From SICV01 sp964372375 (GTDB lineage: Archaea > Nanobdellota > Nanobdellia > Pacearchaeales > GW2011-AR1), in the NCBI GenBank assembly GCA_964372375.1, contig CAYJQF010000014.1, positions 1-16,844 on the forward strand: a DNA stretch of 16,844 nt, in the 5' to 3' direction. The notes below the pieces were generated by a model, which was not told the DNA's origin, searched no databases, and saw only the letters and a program-made list of their open reading frames with translations. Made by a program: the position numbers and the translations under genes. Shown here in pieces: positions 6,647 to 12,540 of the stretch. Within the stretch, counting starts at the first letter, position 1. Every line of letters starts with the position of its first letter.

Positions 6647-7300
6647 GTGAAATTAGAGGTGCCGGTTATAAGGCAAAAGAGAGGAACGAACGAGTGCGGT
6701 TTAGCCGGAGTGGCTATGATTCTCAGATATTATGGCATTAAAGCATCTCTCAATGAATTAAAAAGAGAGATACAAGTTGACGAAACAGGAACGTACGCTC
6801 CGCAACTCGGAAGGTACTTGATGCACAAAGGATTACAAGTTGAAATAGTCAGTATGCACCCTTCCTTGTTTACCTTAAAAGATTCTCAGAGAAGCTCTGC
6901 TCACTTACTCAAAAGATTCAGGGAAATAAGAAGGAGATCAAAATCAAAGCAAAATAGAATAGTGTTAGGTCATTTTATAGCGTTCCTTAAACAGGGAGGA
7001 ACGATTAAAGTGAAGATCCCTGACGAGAAAGAAGTTCGGCAGGAGATTGCTCAAGGAAGACCAATTGGCGCACTGCTGACTTCTCATTTTCTCACGAGTA
7101 CTAAGCCAGGATTTAACTTTCATTTTAATATACTAACAGGCATTGATGCTACCCATATATATGTGAACGATCCTCTGCCTGGTAGCAAAGGAGGCAGACA
7201 AAAATATAAAATCAAAGATTTCTTGTATGGAATATACGCAAGCACGTATGGGGACGTAGATAATGGTTGTTTGATAAAAGTAACAAAGCCAAAGATATGA
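6647..7300 (+). CDS. C39-like papain-fold cysteine peptidase
   Basis: A 217-aa soluble protein from GTG 6647; the frame also runs back to TTG 6575. The N-terminus VPVIRQKRGTNECGLAGVAM fits the Peptidase_C39 / C39-like pattern: Q10 as the oxyanion residue and C17 as nucleophile. The partner H159 lies in FNFHFNILTGID, and N174-D175 in YVNDPLPGS, the usual order Cys-His-Asn/Asp. A basic stretch at about 84-104 (HLLKRFREIRRRSKSKQNR) is an insert relative to compact C39 domains. There is no ABC transporter fusion, membrane segment or signal peptide, so it acts in the cytosol or is exported by an unknown route. It is the first gene of an operon, with its stop overlapping the next start by ATGA. The substrate is unknown; the basic insert could contact RNA or an acidic partner. 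Confidence 0.75.
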   Translation: MKLEVPVIRQKRGTNECGLAGVAMILRYYGIKASLNELKREIQVDETGTYAPQLGRYLMHKGLQVEIVSMHPSLFTLKDSQRSSAHLLKRFREIRRRSKSKQNRIVLGHFIAFLKQGGTIKVKIPDEKEVRQEIAQGRPIGALLTSHFLTSTKPGFNFHFNILTGIDATHIYVNDPLPGSKGGRQKYKIKDFLYGIYASTYGDVDNGCLIKVTKPKI

Positions 7301-7869
7301 AACCAGTCTTTATTATTGAGCATCTCGAACCAAAACTAGACAGGTGGGCGTTCCTCGAGTACGAACGAATAGCAAAGATAGTAGGCAAAAAGAATACATG
7401 GTTTACAAACATACGAAAAGGAACTAAAAAACTCAATAACCTGGGCAACGTGCTGCATACATCTGTCAAAGACCTTACACTAACAAGTGCCTGTGTCTTA
7501 GACCCTCAGGCACCTCGACTTCTAACTCCTCAAGATGCCAAACACTTTAAGTATTTCATCATCGGCGGTATTTTGGGAGATAGTCCTCCTAAGAAGCGGA
7601 CAAGAAAAGAGCTTACTCGCTTTCTGCCTGCTGCGGAAAAAAGAAACATAGGAAACAAGCAGTTTTCTACGGATAATGCGGCGTATGTTGTTCATAAAAT
7701 AGCTTTAGGAACTCCTTTGAACAAGATAAAATACCATGATACCATTGAAATTCCAATTGACAAGATAGCTTCCGTCATTCTTCCCTATCGCTATCCCTTA
7801 GACAAGCAAGGAAAACCTCTCATGAATCAAAAAATAATCAATTATTTAAAGCGAAAAAAAGGAGTATAA
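7297..7869 (+). CDS. Sfm1-like SPOUT methyltransferase
   Basis: A 190-aa protein resembling yeast Sfm1 (PF04252 family), a SPOUT-fold, SAM-dependent enzyme that methylates an arginine of ribosomal protein uS3 (Rps3). Features in family order are FIIEHLEP..W...EY (5-22), CVLDPQAP..LTPQDAKHF (66-84), the knot loop YFIIGGILGDSPPKKRT (86-102), NKQFSTDNAA (120-129) and LPYRYPLDKQGKP (162-174). The last two lie in the cofactor-binding trefoil knot of SPOUT enzymes. The start at ATG 7297 overlaps the previous stop (ATGA). A TTG at 7267 is also in frame, but it would add ten residues before the conserved N-terminus. Family members in archaea are often annotated as RNA methyltransferases; whether the substrate here is uS3 or RNA cannot be told. 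It sits in an operon with a peptidase and a second methyltransferase. Confidence 0.85.
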   Translation: MKPVFIIEHLEPKLDRWAFLEYERIAKIVGKKNTWFTNIRKGTKKLNNLGNVLHTSVKDLTLTSACVLDPQAPRLLTPQDAKHFKYFIIGGILGDSPPKKRTRKELTRFLPAAEKRNIGNKQFSTDNAAYVVHKIALGTPLNKIKYHDTIEIPIDKIASVILPYRYPLDKQGKPLMNQKIINYLKRKKGV

Positions 7870-7871
7870 CT

Positions 7872-8282
7872 ATGAGCGTGTTGGAAAAAATGCTTACCCA
7901 AGTAGATGAATATCTTTTTGGCAATGAAACAGAGAATAGATTCCGGTATCTGCAAGAAGTATATACTGAATTAACGACTGAAAGATCTTCTCAAAAAAGA
8001 ATTCTTGATAAACTTCGCTATCAGGGGCTTTTCTCTCACGTTGTAGGAAAATCAATCCCTAATATACTCTTGGCGGCAGGCATGTACTCTGTAGTAAAAA
8101 ACCAAGAGTTTCCATTATTCATCCTGGCAAGTGAATGTCTGCGTTTCGTCACAGGCGCGGCTACTGAATGTTATCTGGATAAGCATGAAAGAACTTCAAG
8201 CAAAATTTTAAAGGGATGTAAGAGTGGAGAAGATCCAAAGAAGATAATCGGAAGGATAAAGTCAGCATGGAATTTAAAATAA
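7872..8282 (+). CDS. small unknown protein with two hydrophobic segments
   Basis: A 136-aa protein, not recognised. The N-terminal 50 residues are charged and probably helical (YLFGNETENRFRYLQEVYTELTTERSSQKR). Two moderately hydrophobic segments follow (about 61-76 and 80-97), which could be a membrane hairpin or buried helices. The C-terminus is basic and contains Cys114. GGAG lies 7 nt before ATG 7872. The start is 2 bases after the stop of the SPOUT gene, and the 3' end overlaps the next gene by 16 bases, so it is firmly part of the operon. Its function may relate to the two methyltransferases; no known family is claimed. Confidence 0.65.
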   Translation: MSVLEKMLTQVDEYLFGNETENRFRYLQEVYTELTTERSSQKRILDKLRYQGLFSHVVGKSIPNILLAAGMYSVVKNQEFPLFILASECLRFVTGAATECYLDKHERTSSKILKGCKSGEDPKKIIGRIKSAWNLK

Positions 8283-8851
8283 AAACGAGGTCACCAAGAG
8301 AAAAAGTGGTACTGCCTTCTTCTCAACAGAGCCGCATCATTCATGCGCTCCAATGCTGCCATACCACCTATGTTGATTTTACTCAGGAGATAGGAAAGAC
8401 CGCAGTCAGGGAATATATTACTCCTTGCACCAGAGGAAGATTTCTTATTGACATCGGATGCGGAGAGCAAGGAGGAATTGCTTGGCTTGCCCAAAGTTTG
8501 CAAGCGCAAGGCTATCTCGGTATTGATATTAATCATGCGGCAGTACAAAAAGCACAACGACTTCATCCCGATAAAACATTCATATGCAATGATCCAATTA
8601 CCGTTCTAGAAAATATACCACAACCTGCCTGCATCTTTTCTTCAGGAGTATGCGAAACAAGAATACTGCACCAGCAAGACTATCGTGAACAGCTCATAAC
8701 TGCAATTGCCCAGGCACTCACTCCCGGCAATTATACTATTCATCATGCACGGGGCAATTTCATGGAAAACTTTGGCTATCTGTTGGAACAGCAGGGCTTA
8801 CAGAGAGTTGCAACGCCCTGGACAACGCCGTATGTGTTTAGGAAGCCGTAA
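8267..8851 (+). CDS. class I SAM-dependent methyltransferase
   Basis: A 194-aa protein. Motif I is LIDIGCGEQGG (60-70), the glycine-rich SAM loop. The acidic residue at the end of strand 2 is in YLGIDINH (D87). A later CNDPITVLENI segment fits motif III. These mark a Rossmann-fold class I methyltransferase; the substrate cannot be read from sequence. The first 55 residues, with a Cys-Cys-His cluster (QCCHTTY, 29-35), form an N-terminal helical lid. The start ATG 8267 lies inside the end of the previous gene (16-base overlap), the fourth gene of the operon. The last 14 bases overlap the convergent tgt gene. Confidence 0.82.
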   Translation: MEFKIKTRSPREKVVLPSSQQSRIIHALQCCHTTYVDFTQEIGKTAVREYITPCTRGRFLIDIGCGEQGGIAWLAQSLQAQGYLGIDINHAAVQKAQRLHPDKTFICNDPITVLENIPQPACIFSSGVCETRILHQQDYREQLITAIAQALTPGNYTIHHARGNFMENFGYLLEQQGLQRVATPWTTPYVFRKP

Positions 8852-9968
8852 ATCTTTTAATACATTCCTTTTTAAACTGCGTAAATCTTCCTTGCGTAAT
8901 CGCGTCCCTTGCCTTTTCCATCAATTTTTGCAGGAAATATAAGTTGTGATACGTTGCTAATTGGTAGCCGACTCCTTCCTCGCAACGCAACAAGTGACAG
9001 ATATACGCCCTAGAATATCTCTTGCAGACCTTACACCCACATTGCGGATCAAGGGGAAGCTTGGAAGCCTTATGCGTAGCATTCGTCACGATATATCTGC
9101 CGTTCCAGGTAAATATGTTTCCATGGCGCGCGTTTTTGGTGGGAAATCGTGAATCAAACAAATCACACCCTCGCTCAATAGCCTCTAATAATTCCACTGG
9201 CTCTCCTGCACCCATGAGATAGCAGGGCTTGTCTTCAGGAAGAATTCTTTTGCAAACTTCAACCATTCTATATTCATCCGCTTTTGCCTCTCCCAATGCC
9301 AATCCTCCAATGGCGAATCCATCGAAATTAATGCCTGCAATTGCTTTACTGCTTTTCTCTCGCAAATCTGCATGAATACTTCCTTGGATGATGCCGAATA
9401 GTAATTGTCTTTTTTCTTCTGCTATTTTCTTTTGCAATGTATCGTGTTCTTTCTTGCATCTCTTCGCCCAAAGAGCTGTTTTCCTGACTGCCTCCTGTAC
9501 AGCCTGCTTAGAGTGCTCTAACAACGGCATGCTATCCAAGCACATAGCAACATCACCTCCCAAAGCAGTCTGCAGTTTCATATTCTGCTCAGGTGTCACG
9601 AATAATTCCCCGCCTGAGTAGGGATTTCTAAAGGTAACTCCTGCATCAGTCGAACTTTTATACAGACTTGGAGAGTACATCTGGAAACCTCCTGAATCAG
9701 TAAACATGACTCCTTTAAACGTGGAAAAGGCATGAATACCTCCTCTTTTTTTCACCACATCACTTCCCGGCCGCAGAGAAAGCACAAACGCATTGCTGAT
9801 GGTTGCCTGCACTCCTATCTCCTCAAGCTCCTCTGGAGAAAGATATTTCACTGCTGTTTTGGTAGCAACCGGCATGAAAAAGGGCGTTTCAATCTTGCCT
9901 GATTTTGTTTCCAACAAGCCAACACGAGCCTTGCTTTTCTTGTCCTTAACAACAATCGTAAAGACCAT
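8838..9968 (-). CDS. tgt: bacterial-type tRNA-guanine transglycosylase
   Basis: This enzyme swaps guanine in tRNA for a 7-deazaguanine base. The 376-aa length and motifs match the bacterial enzyme that acts at G34 of Asp, Asn, His and Tyr tRNAs. They do not match archaeal TgtA, which is longer, carries C-terminal domains including PUA, and acts at G15. Visible motifs are TDSGGFQ (D91), D145 in CLDSMP, IGGLALGE (220-227), nucleophile D272 in FDSRFPTKNARHG, and the zinc site C310, C312, C315, H341, which is exactly CxCx2Cx25H. The bulky Leu224 sits where bacterial enzymes that use preQ1 have Val and queuine enzymes of eukaryotes have Gly. This hints at preQ1-like substrates but does not prove it. 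The start ATG 9968 is 26 nt from a TATA element shared with tRNA-Pro. Confidence 0.92.
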   Translation of the reverse strand: MVFTIVVKDKKSKARVGLLETKSGKIETPFFMPVATKTAVKYLSPEELEEIGVQATISNAFVLSLRPGSDVVKKRGGIHAFSTFKGVMFTDSGGFQMYSPSLYKSSTDAGVTFRNPYSGGELFVTPEQNMKLQTALGGDVAMCLDSMPLLEHSKQAVQEAVRKTALWAKRCKKEHDTLQKKIAEEKRQLLFGIIQGSIHADLREKSSKAIAGINFDGFAIGGLALGEAKADEYRMVEVCKRILPEDKPCYLMGAGEPVELLEAIERGCDLFDSRFPTKNARHGNIFTWNGRYIVTNATHKASKLPLDPQCGCKVCKRYSRAYICHLLRCEEGVGYQLATYHNLYFLQKLMEKARDAITQGRFTQFKKECIKRFTAS

Positions 9969-9987
9969 GCATACTAGAAGACGCTAC

Positions 9988-9999
9988 ACTTAAAAACTA
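9988..9999. promoter_or_regulatory. shared bidirectional TATA element of tgt and tRNA-Pro
   Basis: CTTAAAAACTAT (minus strand ATAGTTTTTAAG) is centred near 9994. It is 26 nt from the tgt ATG (9968) on one side and 26 nt from the first base of tRNA-Pro (10020) on the other. One TATA element therefore seems to serve both directions. Confidence 0.55.
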
Positions 10000-10019
10000 T
10001 CTCCTCATGCACCACAGAA

Positions 10020-10092
10020 GGGGCTGTGGTCCAGCTTAGTAGGATTCCAGCATGGGGTGTTGGCGGCCTGGGTGCGATTCCCAGCAGCCCCA
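10020..10092 (+). tRNA. tRNA-Pro(GGG)
   Basis: A 73-nt cloverleaf without intron. The acceptor is GGGGCTG/CAGCCCC with discriminator A. The D stem is GTCC/GGAT with loop AGCTTAGTA. The anticodon stem is CCAGC/GTTGG with loop ATGGGGT and anticodon GGG at 10054-10056, reading proline codons. The variable region has 4 nt, and the T stem is CTGGG/CCCAG with loop TGCGATT. No CCA is encoded. An oddity: position 18 is A instead of the near-universal G, and position 55 is G instead of T, so the usual G18-U55 tertiary pair is replaced on both sides. G19-C56 and G15-C48 are kept. A TATA element lies 26 nt upstream. Confidence 0.92.
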
Positions 10093-10093
10093 G

Positions 10094-10468
10094 TTACTTC
10101 TTTCTGCTCTCCCAACAATACTGATCAGGACCATGCAATGCTACTGAAAGTGTTACCAGAGCGAGTGCCCAATCGCGTATCGCAATGTCATTATAGCCAA
10201 TGCCGAGCGCAATACCTATCAGGTGGAGAAAGAGCACAGCAGCAACAATTCGAGTATACACACCAACTAATAATACTATGCTTAAGAGAACTTCTGCCAC
10301 ACCATTAAAAAATAAAAAATTCTGTAAGCTAATTGGTAGCTGAGAAAGAAAAGCAGGAGCATACCCTGCAAAAATAAGAGGATTATTAATTTGACTGATG
10401 CCAAACCACAAGAAAAGAAATGAAAGAGAAATGCGTACTACTGGCGCAGCATAGGTTTGGTATTTCAT
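10094..10468 (-). CDS. DoxX-family membrane protein
   Basis: A 124-aa integral membrane protein with four predicted helices: about 9-27 (VVRISLSFLFLWFGISQI), 51-71, 74-92 and 99-112. The length, the early Arg and Gly of helix 1, and the GVAEVLLSIVLLVGVYTR segment in helix 2 match the DoxX/DoxD-like family. Its members are linked to quinone-dependent redox reactions (thiosulfate:quinone oxidoreductase DoxD, and MpdX/DoxX of bacteria), but many are uncharacterised. Its ATG shares one base with the TAA of the upstream CuA-cupredoxin gene (TAATG), so the two are co-translated and probably act together at the membrane. Confidence 0.8.
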   Translation of the reverse strand: MKYQTYAAPVVRISLSFLFLWFGISQINNPLIFAGYAPAFLSQLPISLQNFLFFNGVAEVLLSIVLLVGVYTRIVAAVLFLHLIGIALGIGYNDIAIRDWALALVTLSVALHGPDQYCWESRKK

Positions 10469-10929
10469 TATTCCACAATAAGCGAGCCGCGCATATCACC
10501 ATGTTTTGGCCCACAAACAACCGTACAGAAAAAGGAATACGTGCCTTTCTTGCTTGCTACAAATTCAAGCGTTCGCTCAGTTCCTGGAGTCAGTTCAGCG
10601 GCAATCTTAAACTCAGGCAAGCTAAAGCCATGAGTAACATCAATACTAGTGATATGTAAACGTACCGTATCTCCTTCCTTAACCCGAATCGTAGCAGGTA
10701 TAAATTCCGAGCGTTTCGCAGTGATTGAAAACTCTTTAACTGAAGAAGCGCTCTGCGTAGCAGTAGCAAGTTCTTGCTCACTCGGTGGACCGGGAGGCTC
10801 AAACATACTCTCATTGGCCGATGAAAGAATGTTCGTACTTGTTTGAATGCTTATCGCATACAAAATGCCGGCAACAAGGCCTGCAAGCACGAGCACCATA
10901 AGAACGGTGTAACCAACTTTTTGATGCAT
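10468..10929 (-). CDS. membrane-anchored CuA-type cupredoxin (CoxII/NosZ-like domain)
   Basis: A 153-aa protein. Residues 6-28 are one membrane anchor with a short N-terminal tail. A Ser/Pro-rich linker (about 30-65) leads to a cupredoxin domain outside the cell. The domain keeps all five side-chain CuA ligands: H100 in DVTHGFSLPEF, then C135, C139, H143 and M146 in FFCTVVCGPKHGDM, which is the Cx3Cx3Hx2M pattern of cytochrome c oxidase subunit II and nitrous oxide reductase. The THGFS and MRGSL segments look closer to the NosZ/COX2-like stand-alone group than to blue copper proteins. CuA centres transfer electrons. The catalytic subunit that would accept them (CoxA or NosZ) is not in this window. 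It is followed directly by DoxX. The mRNA is probably leaderless. Confidence 0.85.
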   Translation of the reverse strand: MHQKVGYTVLMVLVLAGLVAGILYAISIQTSTNILSSANESMFEPPGPPSEQELATATQSASSVKEFSITAKRSEFIPATIRVKEGDTVRLHITSIDVTHGFSLPEFKIAAELTPGTERTLEFVASKKGTYSFFCTVVCGPKHGDMRGSLIVE

Positions 10930-10950
10930 CCTCAGGTAAGTATTAAAAGC

Positions 10951-10958
10951 TATAAAAA
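10951..10958 (-). promoter_or_regulatory. TATA box of the CuA-DoxX operon
   Basis: The minus strand reads TTTTTATA, centred near 10954, 25 nt before ATG 10929. A second AT-rich candidate (CTTTTAATA, 10942-10950) lies closer and fits less well. Confidence 0.5.
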
Positions 10959-11024
10959 CTTTTCCTTACTCTCTTCTGAGATGCTTTAAAATAGTCTAAA
11001 TAAGATGGTGGTCGATCAGAGAGA

Positions 11025-11038
11025 GTAACAACAGTTAC
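11025..11038. repeat. short inverted repeat GTAAC-N4-GTTAC
   Basis: GTAAC AACA GTTAC is a 5-bp inverted repeat in the 159-bp gap between the divergent CuA operon and the small membrane protein. It could be a regulator site, but it is short and may be chance. Confidence 0.25.
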
Positions 11039-11053
11039 AGACAACCGCAACCC

Positions 11054-11060
11054 TTTTTAA
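11054..11060 (+). promoter_or_regulatory. TATA-like element before the small membrane protein
   Basis: TTTTTAA is centred about 31 nt before ATG 11089, which would give a leader of about 5 nt. The rest of the gap (10930-11053) shows only the opposing promoter and a short inverted repeat. Confidence 0.4.
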
Positions 11061-11088
11061 GCCATTATTCCTTACAGTGTAGAAAAAG

Positions 11089-11385
11089 ATGGTTGCTGAC
11101 ATTGTATCAGAAGTGGTATATCCTGCGCTACTAGGCGGGGTGGGAGGCTTAACACGAGGCGTCATTGGCTTGTTAAAAGCGCTCTCCTTACGAAGAAAAA
11201 TCCTCTGGGGCTATTATGCCATTACCGTCATCGTTGCAGCAATCATCGGTATCTTTACCGGCATTGTCTTTAATATTGATTACCGCCTTTCATTGTTAGC
11301 AGGCTATGCGGGCACTGATATTCTAGAAGGCATTTACAAATCGTTTGCAGTGCAGAAAGTCTACGTTGCTTCTAAAAGAAAATAA
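11089..11385 (+). CDS. small two-helix membrane protein
   Basis: A 98-aa protein, not recognised by name. Helix-forming Gly-rich residues 10-30 (VYPALLGGVGGLTRGVIGLL) are followed by basic LSLRRK, a clear membrane span at about 42-61 (YYAITVIVAAIIGIFTGIVF) and a GYAGTDILEGIYKSF segment. The pattern of a Gly-rich N-terminus, one strong span and a short polar end with AGYAGTDxxEG is one I associate with small archaeal membrane proteins and holin-like proteins, without certainty. Its stop is 2 bases before the start of the ribbon-helix-helix gene, so the two form an operon. Confidence 0.6.
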   Translation: MVADIVSEVVYPALLGGVGGLTRGVIGLLKALSLRRKILWGYYAITVIVAAIIGIFTGIVFNIDYRLSLLAGYAGTDILEGIYKSFAVQKVYVASKRK

Positions 11386-11387
11386 CA

Positions 11388-11603
11388 ATGAGCAAAACCA
11401 TCTCTATTAAGCTGGCAGACGACTTATATAAGAAGCTCAAATCAAGAGCAGCAAAACAATACCTTGAAGTTCCCGAACTACTAGAAGATATTGTCAGAAG
11501 AAGCATGCTCTCCTATAGAAAGAACGCAGGAACGAGCAAGGAAAAAGTTGATGATGCCCTTGTGCCTTTGTTTTCCAGAAATAGAAGAGGAAGAAGAAAA
11601 TAA
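11388..11603 (+). CDS. ribbon-helix-helix (CopG/Arc-like) protein
   Basis: A 71-aa protein. KTISIKLADDLYKKLKSRAA gives the DNA-contacting strand and first helix, and EVPELLEDIVRRSMLSY the second helix, of a ribbon-helix-helix dimer. The last 27 residues are a basic tail (ending SRNRRGRRK). It is translated 2 bases after the membrane protein stop. From residue 46 (AAC codon at 11523) to near its end, the DNA is present a second time after hepT as a perfect 70-bp direct copy. The true 3' end of the ancestral gene may therefore be the downstream copy. RHH proteins often act as antitoxins or autorepressors; no toxin partner is adjacent other than the MntA/HepT pair, which has its own promoter. 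Confidence 0.8.
   Translation: MSKTISIKLADDLYKKLKSRAAKQYLEVPELLEDIVRRSMLSYRKNAGTSKEKVDDALVPLFSRNRRGRRK
11523..11592 (+). repeat. 70-bp perfect direct repeat, copy A (inside the RHH gene)
   Basis: These 70 bases, starting AACGCAGGAACGAGCAAGG and ending AGAAGAGGAA, are identical to 12471-12540. Copy A starts at a codon boundary of the RHH gene and encodes its basic tail. The two copies bracket 878 bp holding the mntA-hepT pair. Confidence 0.95.
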
Positions 11604-11626
11604 ATTTGTACGTCCACATCTAAAGA

Positions 11627-11635
11627 TTTATAAAT
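11627..11635 (+). promoter_or_regulatory. TATA box of mntA-hepT
   Basis: TTTATAAAT is centred near 11631, 22 nt before ATG 11653 and 25 nt before the adjacent ATG 11656. This supports an independent, leaderless transcript for the toxin-antitoxin pair. Confidence 0.6.
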
Positions 11636-11652
11636 AATGTGTCCGTACAGTA

Positions 11653-12126
11653 ATGATGGCTTATACGGAGATAAAAGAACGAAATGGGAGAAAGTATGTA
11701 TATAGAGTCATTTCTCTTAGAAAAGGTATGAAGGTAGCTAAAAAGCGCATCTATTTAGGAATTAATGTATCTGCTAAAGAGCTGAGAAAAAAAGAGGAAG
11801 AGGCAGATAGCAAGCTTAATGCAGTATTAAAGACCAAAAAAGCTGAAACCTTAGAAAGATTAAAGAAAGGAATAATCGAAGTGCTGAAAAGGCACAAAAT
11901 AAAAAAAGCAAGCATCTTTGGAAGCTATGCGCGGGGAGAGCAGAAAAAAGGAAGTGATATTGATGTTATTATAGAGCCTACGCAAAAAATGGGTTTATTT
12001 GAATTCACGAGAATAAACTTTGAAATAGAAGATAAATTAGGAAAGAAAGTTGACTTGCTCACCTATAATTCTATCTATCCTTTAATCAAGAAATATGTCA
12101 AAAAAGATGAGATGAAAATATTATGA
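11653..12126 (+). CDS. mntA: MntA-type nucleotidyltransferase antitoxin with N-terminal extension
   Basis: A 157-aa protein. Residues 68-157 are a minimal nucleotidyltransferase (MNT) domain with the motif GSYARGEQKKGSDID (G90-S91, D102, D104; GSx10DxD) and a third acidic residue D134 in KVDLLTY. MntA antitoxins use ATP to adenylylate (AMPylate) the tyrosine of the HepT RX4HXY motif, which blocks the toxin. Residues 1-60 are an extra basic domain (YTEIKERNGRKYVYRVISLR, then KKRIYLGINVS and a coiled helix). I associate this with N-terminal regions of archaeal Fic and nucleotidyltransferase proteins. The start is ATG 11653 or 11656. Its stop overlaps the hepT start (ATGA). It is visibly A- and Lys-rich compared with its neighbours and lies inside the direct-repeat cassette. 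Confidence 0.88.
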   Translation: MMAYTEIKERNGRKYVYRVISLRKGMKVAKKRIYLGINVSAKELRKKEEEADSKLNAVLKTKKAETLERLKKGIIEVLKRHKIKKASIFGSYARGEQKKGSDIDVIIEPTQKMGLFEFTRINFEIEDKLGKKVDLLTYNSIYPLIKKYVKKDEMKIL

Positions 12127-12467
12127 AAAAAGATGATTTAGTTTATTTAGGGCACATAGTGGAACAAATAGCAAAAATAGAGAAATCAACCGAGAATATA
12201 TCGAGAAAGCAGTTTGAGTCAAATGAAGAACTAAAAGATGCGACAATTCGAAGGCTTGAAATAATAGGCGAAGCCGTGAAAAATATCTCGGCAGAGCTAA
12301 AGAGAAATCATAAAGAAATAGGATGGAAAGTCATTATGGGCATGCGAGACAAAATAACACATGCCTATTTTAAAATAGATTGGGAATTAGTATGGAAAAC
12401 AATCCAAGAAGATATACCTCAACTCAAAAAACAAATGCTTGCCATAAAAAAGGAACTTGAAATATGA
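12123..12467 (+). CDS. hepT: HepT-type HEPN toxin (DUF86)
   Basis: A 114-aa all-helical protein. The HEPN RNase motif RX4HXY is present as R75-D-K-I-T-H80-A-Y82, in GMRDKITHAYF. ATIRRLEIIGEAVKNIS (40-56) is the conserved DUF86 helix. HepT cuts RNA as a dimer; MntA neutralises it by adding AMP to Y82. ATGA overlap with mntA couples their translation. The gene ends 3 bases before copy B of the 70-bp repeat, so the cassette is closely bounded by its two genes. Confidence 0.9.
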   Translation: MKKDDLVYLGHIVEQIAKIEKSTENISRKQFESNEELKDATIRRLEIIGEAVKNISAELKRNHKEIGWKVIMGMRDKITHAYFKIDWELVWKTIQEDIPQLKKQMLAIKKELEI

Positions 12468-12470
12468 AAA

Positions 12471-12540
12471 AACGCAGGAACGAGCAAGGAAAAAGTTGAT
12501 GATGCCCTTGTGCCTTTGTTTTCCAGAAATAGAAGAGGAA
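12471..12540 (+). repeat. 70-bp perfect direct repeat, copy B (after hepT)
   Basis: Identical over 70 bases to 11523-11592, in the same orientation, starting 3 bases after the hepT stop. Bases beyond the repeat differ from copy A, apart from both remaining A/G-rich and leading into a TAA. Confidence 0.95.

Noticed and set aside
8838..9968. Archaeosine-type TgtA
   Set aside because: There are no C-terminal PUA-type domains, and the motifs and zinc spacing are bacterial-type.
11025..11038. GTAAC-N4-GTTAC as a strong operator or terminator
   Set aside because: Arms of only 5 bp are likely by chance in this length; kept only as a low-confidence repeat.
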